Positions 20,255 to 32,799 of a stretch of DNA of 64,000 nucleotides are shown in pieces. Source of the stretch: Campanula takesimana (taxonomy: Eukaryota > Streptophyta > Magnoliopsida > Asterales > Campanulaceae); assembly GCA_026119855.1 (NCBI GenBank), contig JAOWBW010000113.1:1302001-1366000 (forward strand), given 5' to 3'. The notes below the pieces were generated by a model that did not search any database, had not been told where the DNA came from, and worked only from the letters and a program-made list of their open reading frames with translations. Position 1 is the stretch's first letter; each line of letters starts with the position of its first letter. The position numbers were made by a program, and so were the translations under genes.

Positions 20255-23200
20255 ATGTCTTTTGACGGAGATCACAAGCAATGGATATGTGGAACGGGAG
20301 TCACATCTATTGTTCGCGACATCGGGGAGCCTTGTCTTCATCAGTCACCTATCAAGGTTGTTGTTGCTGTAAGACTCTCTAAAATCTCTCTCTCTCTCTC
20401 TCTCTGTTTGTGTATCTCACCATGCATTATTCCTTGACGTTTCTCTTGATGTTCCTCATAAACTTGCATAATGTTTGATATTGATTTATATTTTCATGGA
20501 AATGTTTGTTATATATGCTTCTCTGACCTTTTTTTTTTTTTTTTTTATGACCCATTTGGTGTTTAAATCTTTATGTAGCCAACTTAACCATTTTTCCAAT
20601 TACTTGAGGCACCTACCTGAATCTTTTTTCGTGATTGGTTCGGTCCATTGCAATGCTATCATATAATGCCCATCTACACACTTATCTATATTCTTCTTCA
20701 TTATTGTTGTCGTCCCCACCTCTAGTTTGATTATTGATATTGATATATTGATACCAGAACAGTTCTTTCTAATGAGTGCACTTTCCGGTTTACATTGTCT
20801 GTGTCCAAACCATCATTAGTGATTCTCTATCTCACATGTCTTCGTTGGAGCGATTTATGCCGTCTCATGGAATGTTCATTTCCATTGGTATCTTTCCTTA
20901 TTGTTTAGATTCGGATTGAGTCATTGTGTTGACATGCTCTTTCTTACTTGCTCAACTTTTGTTCCATAACTTATTTGATATACTTGATGTGATGAAACCC
21001 ACACTCACATACACATACATACGTACATACGCACACACACACACACACAGGTATCCATATAAAAAGGATTTCTGCTGAAGTTTCTGGGTGGTGTGCCATA
21101 TAACATTTTCTCCAGGTCCAAAGGGCATGTGCCCTTGATAGTTCAGATTTGCATTTTTTGGTTATATAATAACTAGTAAAGATTATGTATTTTAGTTTGT
21201 TTAGGAGATTTTATGTAGAATACTGCTTGCAGTGTTTGGAGAAGCTAGTAAACTATACTCCCTCCGTCCCAAAACACTTTGCACTGATTTCCTTTTTTGG
21301 TGTCCCATTGGTAAGTCCCCTTTCCTAAAATGTTCAAAATTTATTGTTTTTCTATTCTCTCTACCCCACTTGTCATACTCACACTTACTTTTGGGCCCCA
21401 CTTGTAAATCCCACTCAACTTATCATACTCACATCCTCTTTCTCACTCACAATACTTTTGAATATATACTCATTCCTTAATTCCCGTGCATCCTCAAAAG
21501 TGTGCAAGGTGTTTTGGGACGGAGGGAGTAAAGAGTAATACTAGGGGTACAAATAAGTCACAAAATCTTGCTCACAAAATACTAGGTGTAAAGATTTTAT
21601 TGGTGCTTTTAATTAGAGTGTGGCGGGTCCACTATCGATACAACCAATAAAATATCGCCAGCTCATTTTGTGACTTTATTTTGTGCCCCTAGGATTGCTT
21701 GAACATAAATAACACTAGTTCTTCCAAATAAAAGTCCATTTTCGATCCCATGCAGCTGCAGCAGGCCGTGAAATAGGAATTGTTTCTATCCTTTTTTATC
21801 TCCTCCTCCTCCTTCTTCTCCTTCTCCTTCTCGTTCTTCGTATTCTTTTTCAATCTGTCATTATTATTAGAGTTGAGTATTTGATAATAGAAAGCCCATG
21901 AGCTGTATTGCTTCTATCACTCCTTGAAAGGTTGTTTTCCTCTTCTTCCCCTTCTGCACATATTAATTCTAAGATCACTATGTTCTTTACTAGTTTGCCT
22001 CACATAATACTCCATATGCACTTTCCCCCTAACTCACGCAGATTTTATTCATCAGTGAATATCATTGATAAGACCAATTTGGGTGTAAACAAGATGTACA
22101 ATTCTATAGCAATTGGTATATGCTCATTTATTTGTTTTGTTGATTGAAAAAGGATCGCTCATTAGAATATAGGGGAAAAGTGTGGCTAAGATATCCACCA
22201 TTGCCGCAGACCACACCAGCCAAAAGACAGAGAAAGGACTAGGCTACAAACCGTAGAATTTTCCGTTTTCGATTTCTATCATGTTTTCAAGTACGAAAAA
22301 CAAGTAGACACCGGGGCTTCGGTCGCCGGTCTATATTCTTTCGAATCCACTTCTGAGCGGTCGAAGGGTCCAAAGGCCAGTCGCTGACATTCGTCAAGCA
22401 GACCATGTGGGGTTTTATAGAGAGGTGAGTCGAGGGTAGCCTCCCGCTTGACGAACCTATAGGCTGTCTCATACCAACCAGGGACTGTGTTTTCATTCTT
22501 TGATCAGCTGATCGAGGAAACCCACCATTCCCTAGCCAGGTTGGTCGAAGGAACCCTTAAACACCCTAGAGGCTTGACCCAAAGAGAGGCTTGCACGCTC
22601 CTCGAGTGGTATTAAATGTCCTTAAGTTCTTAGTATTGCAAATATACCACTTACTCTCTTTACCTTAAAACCCTCCATCTCTGAACCTGTAAATACCTAC
22701 TACTGTGGACTAATCCAATATTTATTGAACACTGCAAAAACAAGCCCTAAGCCCCCATTGCAATGAAGGAAGAGATGCACATGTATATTGCCAGGCTCCA
22801 TGAGTAGTAGTACACACCCCGGACTCAAATTTTTGAGAAACCTCTTTAGCTTGCAATCTTAGTAATGGGCTTTCCATGAAACATAGACAAGCAAATGCTT
22901 TAACCGTAAAAGTATCCCTAGCTTACAAAGCTAAACATATAGAAGAAAATGAGCTGACAGATGCAGATTTCTTAGTAGTAGTATATTAACAAGTAAAGAA
23001 AATATTACCAAACACTAGACACATTACATTGATAGTCTGTGTTTGGAGGTTAATACCTTTCATGGGGGAGTAAAGAGGATCGTGGCCTGCGCATCATATT
23101 AGCCTACTATAAAATGTAACTCATCCACGCTTGCTATGACATGTAACTCGTGTTGGGATTATTTTGGACATTTTCATCCGCACGCATTTCATCTGTTGGT

Positions 23201-25524
23201 TATAATATAGTGTGACTGAGCTCGCCTGACTGTTGTGCGGCCGGACTTCCCCTGCCCCAAATCCGTAGAGAAAGGCTGCATAGCCATCCCTCTCTTAGGA
23301 GGATGGGTCGAAGGTGGTAGCTAGAAACTCGGGTGCATATTGAGATTGATGAGGATGGGGTTGAGAATCAGTAGGCTAGTCGGTTGTTTTGACAGGTTTG
23401 TTGCGTTGGAAAGTGATAGCTCAGAATGGGCCACAAAGCTTGGAAGACATCAGTGAATGTGAAAGTTGCTGGAATTCAAGGCGTTACTTATCATGCAATC
23501 TCTGCCAGAGGCTGATTCTAGTATTAAATATGGATAGAATGTATAAATCAAAGAATGGGTACCATTGCTGATTCACCGTTGGACTCGATCGATGGGTTGT
23601 ATCTGATTGGCGGTGAGGAGATGAGGAAGGTAGGTGGATACCGATTAAGGAGCGTCATTTCGGTTGGGGAGCATGTGCTCTGCTTTCGAGGCATTGGCAA
23701 TCTTTGTGGTGGATTTGTAAGAGTCGGTGAAAATTGGGGGGTTTATAGACTAGTAGTGCACCCACCCCAAAGGAATTTAAGTTATAGCAAAATTATCCAA
23801 TAAATAAAAAATAATATGCTCCCTCCGTCCCATTTGATTTTTCAAAAAAAAAAAAACCCCCGTCATGCACGGGAATTAAGAAAAAATATATATTATTAAG
23901 GTGTTGTGAGTATAGATAGTGGGGTAGGGAATAAGTGTGTTAGATAATGTGAGTATGACAAGTGGGTCCCATTGATTAAAGAACATTATAAGTTTCCATT
24001 TCCATTTCCATTTTGGGATTTTGCAATTTAAGTGGGACACCTAAAATGACACATTTTGCATCTTCGAATGGGACAGAGGGAGTATTCAGTATCATCTCCA
24101 GGCACCCCCACGATCGTAGAGGTCTAAATACACAATTTGCTTCATCTGGAAAAGGTTTCTATTTAGCTTTTCTTCGGCCCAAGTCCATGACATGGGATTG
24201 GTGCTATGCATTGTTTGATTGCTACAATGCGAACAAATGCAAGGTATTCTTGGTTCATCCTATAAATACATATCGCTGAAGATGATTTTGACAACTATAC
24301 TTTAACTTGTGTAGTACGCTTGTGGAGAATTCCTTTGTCTTTTACTACTTTGAATTTAATATGTATGATGTCATTGGTTCTTTTTGTCATTTAAATGGTG
24401 CAGATAAACAAAATGCTTAAGCCAGACAAGTGGCAAACAACCTTTGACAGCGATGGAAAGGTTTATGGCTTTCAAAAAGCACTAAAATTGATAGCGTTAG
24501 GGGTAAGTGTTTCTCTATTTTCAAGTGTATCGCCCGCGTGGATTTTGTCTTGTAATTATGTTTTCTTATAGCTGTTTTTCCCTTCTACCTGCTTACTTGA
24601 GGATACCAAACGCTCATATTTACAAAAATTCAATGTCTGCAAATCTAAAAAGAAGTTCTTTCTAAAATTCTAGAAGTTAAATATTGTAATACCAAATGTC
24701 AGTAACATAACGTTTCTATTAATGTTTTTAGGATAAGAACTATCATTTGGATGATGGACTGTTCTTTTCAATGATGGTAATGACGACATGAATATCTTAG
24801 CTTGTAAATTAACGATAGTTGGATCTCACAACTTCGAGATGGCTGATGCTAGAAGAGTTTATCCTAGAATATATTATTTTATCTTTATGATTTTCAACAT
24901 TATTGTTCACTCAGTTTCTATTTGCATGAGCAATGTTAACATACTACCTCCGTCCCAGCTCAATGTGCTCTGTTTGACTTTTTTGGTCAATTTGACTGAA
25001 CTTTGACCTTAATTTTATGAAAATGTATATATCTCTATGCAATTTTGAAAGATGTTATTGATACTATTTTGAATGAATTGACCACATGAACAGTAAAAGT
25101 GCACATTGAGCTGGGACGGAGGTAGTATAATCTAAATTCCATGAATGTGGCTTCGCCTCTGGCTCTACTCTGGATCTCACAACTTGGAGATGACTGATGC
25201 TAGAAATATGATCCTAGAATAAATTACTGCATTAGCACGCTTTTCAATCTTATTGTTAAGTCAGTTGCTATTTGCATGTGTAGTGTTAACAGAATCGAAT
25301 ATGAGATGTTTAGGCTTTGTGAAATGTTAAATTGTGATTAAGGATTGCCAATATTTGATTCCATCCCAAATAAATTGGATCCTCTCTATGGCTCGGGTTT
25401 TAAATATACTTCAATACACAAAGATGTTGGGTTTGCAAGGGAAACGACCGAACTTGTTCCTAATAAGTAACATTGTTACAATTATATTCCTGTACTATAA
25501 AAATTTCTGTCTCTCTGCTCCAAA

Positions 25525-25559
<35 letters not shown>

Positions 25560-27719
25560 ATCCAGTTTTATTGCCTTCTTTGGTCAGGGTTTATATTAAA
25601 TTGTAAGTGCTGTCTTTTTTAAAAAAAAAATCTTTTATGATTAATATTTTGACGAATATCTTTATAGATGTTACTTGTTCTTATTAGTATTTTGATTGTG
25701 GAATTTTACTTTCAACAGTAATTTTGTCTCAAACCATGTCCTAAGTTCTGGAGTGAAAGTATATTACAGCATGTGACGTTTTCCTCTTAGATGATAGTCA
25801 TACATGGATCTTACTAACTAATTCAATATTTTTTTTAAACAAATTTGCTTGTTAGGGTGTAGATCCATCTATTAGACCAGAAGTTTGGGAATTTCTTCTG
25901 GGCTGCTATACGTTGAGTAGCACTGCAGAGCATAGAAGGCAATTGAGGACTGCAAGGAGGTCTCAGCTTTTCTTTTTATTACATTATTGCAACATTTATC
26001 ATTCCATTTGGATTGGATCTCCATACTAGCTGCATTTGATCTGAGCTAAAGTCCCCTCCGTCCCTGAATGATGTTCCCACTTTTTTATTGTTTGTTTGAA
26101 TGAAATTAACTTATAATTATTGCTCAAAGCTTATTCAAACTAACAATAAAAACAGTGGGAACAGCATTCCGGGTCGGAGGGAGTATCTGACACTTTCGTA
26201 GATTGTTATGTGCTGGTTCTTCATTTCATTTAGCTGTATGGAGAGTTCTTATTCTAATGTGCACTTTCAACGACCTATGCCTTTTGTATCAAACTGTCAA
26301 TGCTTAGGAATTAGGATATCTGAGGGCATTAGCCACTAGGTTTGATTATCACTTAGGAAGTCAATGCTGTTTTTTATTTGGTAGTATCAGCGTTGTACTA
26401 GTAATACTCATTTGCGGGTTTTTATTTGCAGTGGTGGATTATGTATTACTGAATGAATGGGAAAATATTTCTACCTCTGCCCAAAATGAATGACCTTTTA
26501 ATCCCAAAATGTATCCCAAATGATTTTTTACCATTTCTTTTTCAAATTTTATTTTATACTTGCAAAACTAACATTTTGAAAACAGACAACTATGAGATTT
26601 ATGATTTTTTACAATTAAAAGTCAACTTTTCTGAGTGTCCCTTAAATCGGAAAAGGTTATTCATTTTGGGACGGAGTGAGTAATAGTCCTTGCGTCAGTT
26701 ATGTCGTCAGCTTGTTTCTATGTATTTGTGAATCTAAACACGCACACACAAACATCTTATCATGCATACTTCTTATGCTTATTATTCTTGAAACTTCTTT
26801 TATGCAGGGAACGCTACAGAGACCTTGTCAAGCAATGTCAATTGATGCATTCAAGCATAGGGACCGGTTCCCTTGCCTACGTTGTGGGCTCCAAAGTCAT
26901 GGATATGAGGACAATGTCAAAAGATGATGGTAGAAAGGAAGCGGAAGCCAAAAGTGGACAAGATTCTAATGCGGATGCTGATAGATTAGAAAATTGCTGT
27001 GGTTGCTCGAATAATTGTACAGATACGTCGCATGAAAACCGGAGGGAAAGCTCTAGTGATTCAGCTGACCTGACTAGTGTGAGAGGAAGCATAGATGCTG
27101 CAACATATGATTCTTCTTGTTTTATGCCTTCTCCTAGTCCCTATAACTGCAGTTCACCAAAACTTGGATGTGAAGCACATGAATCACAATTCGGAACTGA
27201 AAGTTACTTTGATTTCCCCCCTTTACCCGTTACTGATTTGTTTGAGAAGTGTGACAAAGATGAAAAAGCACGGAAGTCACACGAGGGCAGGCTTTCTTCC
27301 CGGCGTGAACTTAAATTTGAAGATGACCATGTCTATAATTTTCAAATCAGTAACAATGTGGATCTTGTAATCGATAGCTCGCCATCCAAAGATGCGTCAG
27401 ATCCCAGAAACTCTGGTAGTGAAATGGTTCATCCGAATGCTCATGAACTCATGTCTCGGTCAAGTAATCTGGAATATGAAGCAGAAATAATTAACGGACT
27501 AAGAATTTCAGATGCACCAGAAATACCGGCTATAAATGTGACATCTAAAGGAGGAACTGTAACTGAGGGCAGAGTTTCTGAATGGCTTTGGACGTTACAC
27601 CAAATAGGTAAGCTTGTAATGATTTAATCGGTTTGTGATGAAATAGTAACCTTCTGTTTGCCCTCTCGAATTTATTTGTTTTATCCAGCCTGATAATTAA
27701 GCTTCTATTAATCTCTCCT

Positions 27720-27775
<56 letters not shown>

Positions 27776-30700
27776 TTTCCAGTTGTGGATGTGGTTAGAA
27801 CAGATAGTCATCTGGAATTTTACGAGGATACGAAAAATCTAGCTCGAATGTCAGATATTCTTGCTGTCTATGCTTGGGTTGATCCTTCTACAGGATACTG
27901 CCAAGGTTACAGTTATTTCTTTTAGTTGCATTTGTTGAACTTCTTTTCTTTATCTTGTTTATAAACTTTAGCTGTACTAATAGCGTCTACTTTTGTATTG
28001 GAATGTGATGGTAGGCATGAGTGATTTGCTATCTCCCTTTGTTGTGCTTTTTGAGGATGATGCTGATGCCTTTTGGTGCTTTGAGATGCTTCTTAGGAGA
28101 ATGGTAAATCAAAAGTTGATACTTAATATTAAGTTCTTAACCAGTAATTTTAAGTTTTTAATGCTTATATACTGTTCACTTCTCTCCAGCGTGAAAACTT
28201 TAAGATGGAGGGACCAACTGGTGTGATGAAGCAACTGCAAGCCTTATGGAACATCTTGGAGTATACAGACAGGGAAATGTTTGCACACCTATCACATATA
28301 GGTGCTGAAAGCCTTCATTTCGCCTTTCGTATGTTGCTCGTACTCTTCCGCAGGGAGTTATCTTTCAGTGAGGCTCTTTGCATGTGGGAGGTTTGTAGCC
28401 ATTACTCTCGCTGGATCTTACATAACCTGATAACAGTGATGCGTACTTATTAATGCATGATCGATGGTTATTTCCTGATGGCTGGTACAACAAACTCTAT
28501 AGATAATGGATCATATTCTCCTCCCTTGCATATGCAAACTATCAGACGAAATAGTGGCATGAATTTGCTGAAACTTGTCACTTCAATTACATATCAGATC
28601 AACTTATGACATAGGAGAATCTAAGACTGGAAATTGATTACTACAACTTGTTGTAAAATATTTCCATTTTACAGGTTTCCAAGTTCTGCAATTACAATCG
28701 GACCCTTGTGGGAATAGTTGTGAGTTCTTTATTTCCCGTCGGTCTGAACTTGAACCTATGTGCCCAAACAGTGTAGGAATGGAGGGATGGCCATCTTTCA
28801 TAATTTGTTGGATTCATTTTAATAAGCAGAAGAATGATTTGATGTCAAAGGCAATAGAATTCTGTATAAATAGTTATTTACCATTAACCATATATCGCCC
28901 GCTGCAATCAACGCGAGTGTAACTGTTCTCCTCTGTGGCACGTCTTTACTCAAAAAGTAGACACGTGCCTGCTGATCATGGTGGCCAATTTGATATTGTC
29001 TTAGTAGACATCTTCACCTTTTTATGATTCCTTTTATGACGTACGCATATTGGGACATAAATTACATCATGAGAGTTTAGACCCATGTTTGGCATTATGG
29101 ATTTCAGTGTTACTATTCTCAGTAAAATAATATACTCCCTCCGTCCCAGAGTAAGTGTCCACCCTTCCATTTGCACGGGGATTAAGAAAAAGTGGTAGTG
29201 GTGTAAGAAAAAGTGAAAGTGGTGTAAGTGTTGTGAGTATAAAAAGTGAGGTAGGAGAGAGAAAGTGGGGTAGGGAATAGTGAATTGATTGGTGTTGTGA
29301 GTGTAAAAGTAAAGTATGAGAGAGAATGAGTAGGATGAATAGTAAAGATTCTTTTCCATTTTAGGAAGTGGACACTTACTCTGAGACAGACTAAAAAGGA
29401 AAGGTGGACACTTACTCTGGGACGGAGGGAGTATAGGTTTTGACAAAGACTATAAAGTAGTAGCTTATATTTATTTTAGTTTAATCTTTTTCTCTCATCG
29501 CAGATGATGTGGGCTGCTGATTTTGATGAATCCACAGCTTTTAATCTAGAAGAGAGCTGTCCTGAACTGTTGGTCTTACAGATTCCTACAGACTCAGATG
29601 CACCAATTGGGGAGGATACTGTTGAAAATGAGAATTGTGACTCAAATGGCGGGTTGCAACCCAAACCTGAAATTGTTGAGCGCTCTATTTCTGACGACAC
29701 TGAAATGAGATCCACATCAGCTTATCCTTTTTGTGGCTTGACAAAGAACTTTTGGTCAAAAAATGATCGTTTTCAGATATGCACTATTGTATCATCGACA
29801 AGGAACGGTGATGACGAACTGCCCATCTTCTGTGTGGCGGCAATTCTTATCACGAACCGTCACAAAATCATTAGAGAAACCCGTTCAATTGATGATTTGA
29901 TAAAGGTGGGTGCATTGTTTTGGATCTTCAGCTACATAATTGGCCATCTGATTAGTGTATTGTTTATGTCCCTTTTTCTTTGTCAAAAACTGGCTCGAAT
30001 ATATTTGAACTAACTTGAGAGAAGCGAGTCAGTGTGACATTCTGAGTGCCTTGGGACATACGATTATACACTTTGTTGTGTAACTCTCTCGGTAGAAGTT
30101 ATTCAATTCATTTTACTTTTTGGAGTTGTGCATGTCTAACTCAAGGCTGTAACTTTGATGTGATGCAGATATTCAATGATAACATGCTAAAGATCAGGGT
30201 CAGGAGATGCGTACGGACAGCCATTAAACTCCGAAAGAAATACTTCTACAAGGTTTGGAATATCACCTTTGTCAATTTTAGGATGTACAGTTTATAGACT
30301 TTCATGCATGTTTTTTGAATACAAATAATGCCTGAAAAATATAAATAATACTGCGCACTTCCTTCCCAAATTAGAGTCGCGTCGTACATGGCTTGCTTTA
30401 AAAGAATGTAGCTTTACTTGTACTGCATGAAATATCTCTAAAACTAATTTCCTTTTTGGAACGCACCTCCGTTTTTGGTGGATAGATGAAAATGGGAAGT
30501 GTAGGGAAGTGTTAAGTCTTTTGTTTTTGTGTTGGGGGGGGGGGGGGAGGGAGTAGATGTACTAGGCTGAGCTGCTTAGAACCGTCGGAACATAGAAGTC
30601 TTAGATTGGAAACTTGATGTGGCAGTGGAAATAAAGATATCTGACCACTGTAGCGGACTGTGAAAACAGTTGTGCATTATTTCAACTAGAAAATGTTAAT

Positions 30701-30871
30701 ACATCAAACATTTACATAAACGTTTATATAATTTGAGATGGTAACATCTGAACCCTCCACTTCATTTACTAGGATGATTTCCTATTTTGAATCTCTACGC
30801 ATTTCTGAAACTTGTGTTTTCTTCGGATCCAGCTGATCAAGAACCGCCCAGCAGCTCGTGATGGTGACTAA
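20255..30871 (+). CDS. TBC-domain Rab GTPase-activating protein (RabGAP/Gyp1-like)
   Basis: It speeds GTP hydrolysis on Rab GTPases in vesicle traffic. Ten coding exons join in frame: 20255-20368, 24404-24502, 25856-25959, 26808-27607, 27783-27905, 28015-28103, 28190-28390, 29504-29905, 30169-30252, 30833-30871, giving 684 residues. The TBC fold begins near residue 70 (GVDPSIRPEVWEFLLGCY). It is interrupted by a long acidic, serine-rich insert (about 140-365). It resumes with the arginine finger IVVDVVRTD (R378) and the glutamine finger YCQG (Q413), so both catalytic residues are present. The C-terminus is KNRPAARDGD. Intron 1 is 4 kb. The insert inside TBC fits the plant group I recall as At2g43490/At3g59570. 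The leader upstream of 20255 is not resolved. Confidence 0.9.
21256..21530. mobile_element. Stowaway MITE in RabGAP intron 1
   Basis: The left TACTCCCTCCGTCCCAAAACA and right TGTTTTGGGACGGAGGGAGTA are perfectly complementary at the ends. TA dinucleotides flank it. Confidence 0.9.
21540..21692. mobile_element. Small MITE, CTAGGGGTACAAA family (copy A)
   Basis: Ends CTAGGGGTACAAATAAGTCAC and GTGACTTTATTTTGTGCCCCTAG are inverted. The interior has CCAATAAAATATCG and GTGTGGCGGGTCCAC. A relative lies at 39941-40080 in opposite orientation. Confidence 0.7.
23817..24084. mobile_element. Stowaway MITE in RabGAP intron 1
   Basis: Left GCTCCCTCCGTCCCATTTGAT; right TCGAATGGGACAGAGGGAGTA. Confidence 0.8.
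24942..25127. mobile_element. Stowaway-like MITE in RabGAP intron 2
   Basis: Left TACTACCTCCGTCCCAGCTCA; right TGAGCTGGGACGGAGGTAGTA. The ends are perfectly complementary, including the variant CTACCTCCG. Confidence 0.85.
26050..26185. mobile_element. Stowaway-like MITE in RabGAP intron 3
   Basis: Left CCCCTCCGTCCCTGAATGATG; right AGCATTCCGGGTCGGAGGGAG. TTTGAATGAA/TTCAAACTAA arms are mirrored inside. Confidence 0.75.
26472..26682. mobile_element. Stowaway-like MITE in RabGAP intron 3
   Basis: Left TACCTCTGCCCAAAATGAATG; right TTCATTTTGGGACGGAGTGAG. Confidence 0.7.
27717..27780. repeat. CT microsatellite in RabGAP intron 4
   Basis: A C-run followed by a near-uninterrupted (CT)n tract forms the polypyrimidine stretch before the acceptor TTTTCCAG of exon 5. 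Length change here could affect splicing. Confidence 0.8.
29133..29433. mobile_element. Stowaway MITE in RabGAP intron 7
   Basis: Left TACTCCCTCCGTCCCAGAGTA; right ACTCTGGGACGGAGGGAGTA. It lies 70 bp from the acceptor of exon 8. Confidence 0.85.
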
Positions 30872-32246
30872 GAGTGTCATATTCCTCTTATGTGTTCATA
30901 TCTCATCCGTGTCAGTATTGGTTGATGCCAACGATCAGGTTTCAAGTTTTTGTGGCATGATAGCTGTTTTTCCCTTTCATACATTTATTCTTGGAGGAGT
31001 CAATAACAGAGTGCTTATGCCGTTTGAACACTCATCCAGCTGTTGATTCACGGATCCACTTTTACCAAGGTAACTGATGTCTTGTCTATTTTTAAAGTCA
31101 TTGTATAAATCTTTATTAATATATTTGGCAAAGAATGAACAATGTTGATATGGGCAGAGAATAATATTTTATATGGCTATGATTCTTTCTTTTGGTTCTT
31201 TTGCAAAGAATATAATTGGGAAATGTTTTTCTATTCCTGAAATATTACCGACTTAAAGGCTCACAATATCAAACGTAATTCTTGTTGATGTTTCTCGAAA
31301 GGGTGTTGTTGGACTAGGGTTTGTAAATCTTCCAGACCAGATATAAAACTCCTAATTGTAAAACACAGTGTTGATGCAATAGTCAAACTACATTACCAGA
31401 TTCATGATATGACCCTGAGCCATCATATGTGGAAATTGGTATCTGAGGTTATATGTATTAAGGCAGTTGAATCCTGGGCTCCAATTATGGGTTATCTTAA
31501 TCTTGTATTGTATCACAAAGGTACACATAAGAAGCACTCTGATTAACTCATTATTCTGATGAATTTGGTGAAGTCAAATCAATTATCACCATCATCTTAT
31601 AGTCTATATCATTTAATATTATCCTGCAAACAATTTGTGAAAGTGCGTTTAAACTAGTATTTCTTGATAAGATAATGTGTACGTACTATACCTTTTTTCG
31701 TGGAGTTCATTGCAACTTATCCATCAATATCTCCATTTCGATATGAATTCTAAAAATCCCATATAGTTGGGACAAAGCCATGTGAGCTGAGTTGACTGTT
31801 CAATGTTTCTTACTCCGTCATTGGCCTAAAGCTTTTTGCCATTGAGGCTATCCGATAATATAATCACCATTACGACATGTTGAACTTTCGAAGCTGCCTC
31901 TTATGATCTGGCCCAGTCAGAACAGTTCATTTTGAAATTTGTGTCATTTATGATCAAGAGGAGTTTTGGACATTCATTTTGGGACGGAGGTAATATTAAA
32001 TTTACAGAAAAGCTATGCCCTTTTGTTTGGCATTAACAAGTGGAAGTTCATTTGAGAATACTCTTTGTTTTAAAAGACTGCTGGGGAAGTATAATCATCC
32101 ATCTATATCATAGACTATTGAGAATTCAGAAAAGAGTTCATTTAAACATGTTTCATTAATAGACTCTCTTATGTTAACTGATTTCCTTTTTTAGTTGGAA
32201 TCTACTTGAGTCTGCTTTTAACATTAGAGAAGGCAGGGATTATCGG

Positions 32247-32281
<35 letters not shown>

Positions 32282-32799
32282 CACTTACTTGAATATGCTG
32301 AATGCGCATGAAGATAAATCTGTGCGATTACATTCATTTTATGGCACTATTTTGGTGTAATAGTGACTTAGAATAGGAGTGCATATTTCTGATGTCTGCT
32401 CCTTTCCTTGGTCAGGATTGTAAAGTGGAAACCATTTTGCTTCTTGAAGGTGATCGTGGATATATTCTCGCAGGTTAGGATTATGAAGTGGATTCTTCTT
32501 CTTTGTTGTGCCGTATGATATAAAACGTTTTCGATTTTGATAACTTATGACTCATACTAGTGGGAGAGGAAAATAGTCAGGAGTCAAAAAGGAATTTATA
32601 CAAGCTTTCTGGGCACATTTTTCTTGAAAGTTATAATAATTTAGCAATGGAAGAGGTTGTAGTAATATAATCTTATTATTTCCATGAGATAATACAATTA
32701 CCATGCTCTTAAATGTAAATCAAATCAAGACAATTACTCTGCCTGAAGCATATATTGCTGAAATGACCATATTGCCCTCACGGTTTACATTTACTTCAT
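30872..32799. other. Convergent intergenic space, RabGAP 3' end to peroxidase 3' end
   Basis: It holds the 3' UTR of the plus-strand RabGAP and probably the 3' UTR of the minus-strand peroxidase. A T-run of about 30 lies at 32250-32278, and a MITE right-end relic (CATTTTGGGACGGAGG) is at 31975-31990. No coding signal is seen. Confidence 0.5.

Larger units (their letters stand above)
20369..24403 (+). other. Intron 1 of the RabGAP gene (4 kb, element-rich)
   Basis: It contains CT and CA microsatellites (about 20383-20403 and 21034-21050), MITEs at 21256-21530, 21540-21692 and 23817-24084, and a GC-richer unassigned block at about 22280-23790. That block has no recognisable protein and may be a fragment of a larger transposon. 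Confidence 0.6.

Noticed and set aside
22280..23790. Possible gene in the GC-richer block of RabGAP intron 1
   Set aside because: No frame longer than about 80 codons, no recognisable motif; left as unassigned intron sequence.
28976..29446. A 156-codon minus-strand frame rich in Ser, His and Phe
   Set aside because: It overlaps a MITE and an intron of the RabGAP gene and has no domain.
29504..30013. A stand-alone gene starting MMWAADFDES
   Set aside because: It is exon 8 of the RabGAP gene, entered in frame from a normal acceptor and followed by GT at 29906.
30530..30546. G-run near 30533 (also G-run at 45411 and C-run at 51606) as G-quadruplex regulators
   Set aside because: Homopolymer runs are common slippage products and assembly-sensitive; no promoter context.
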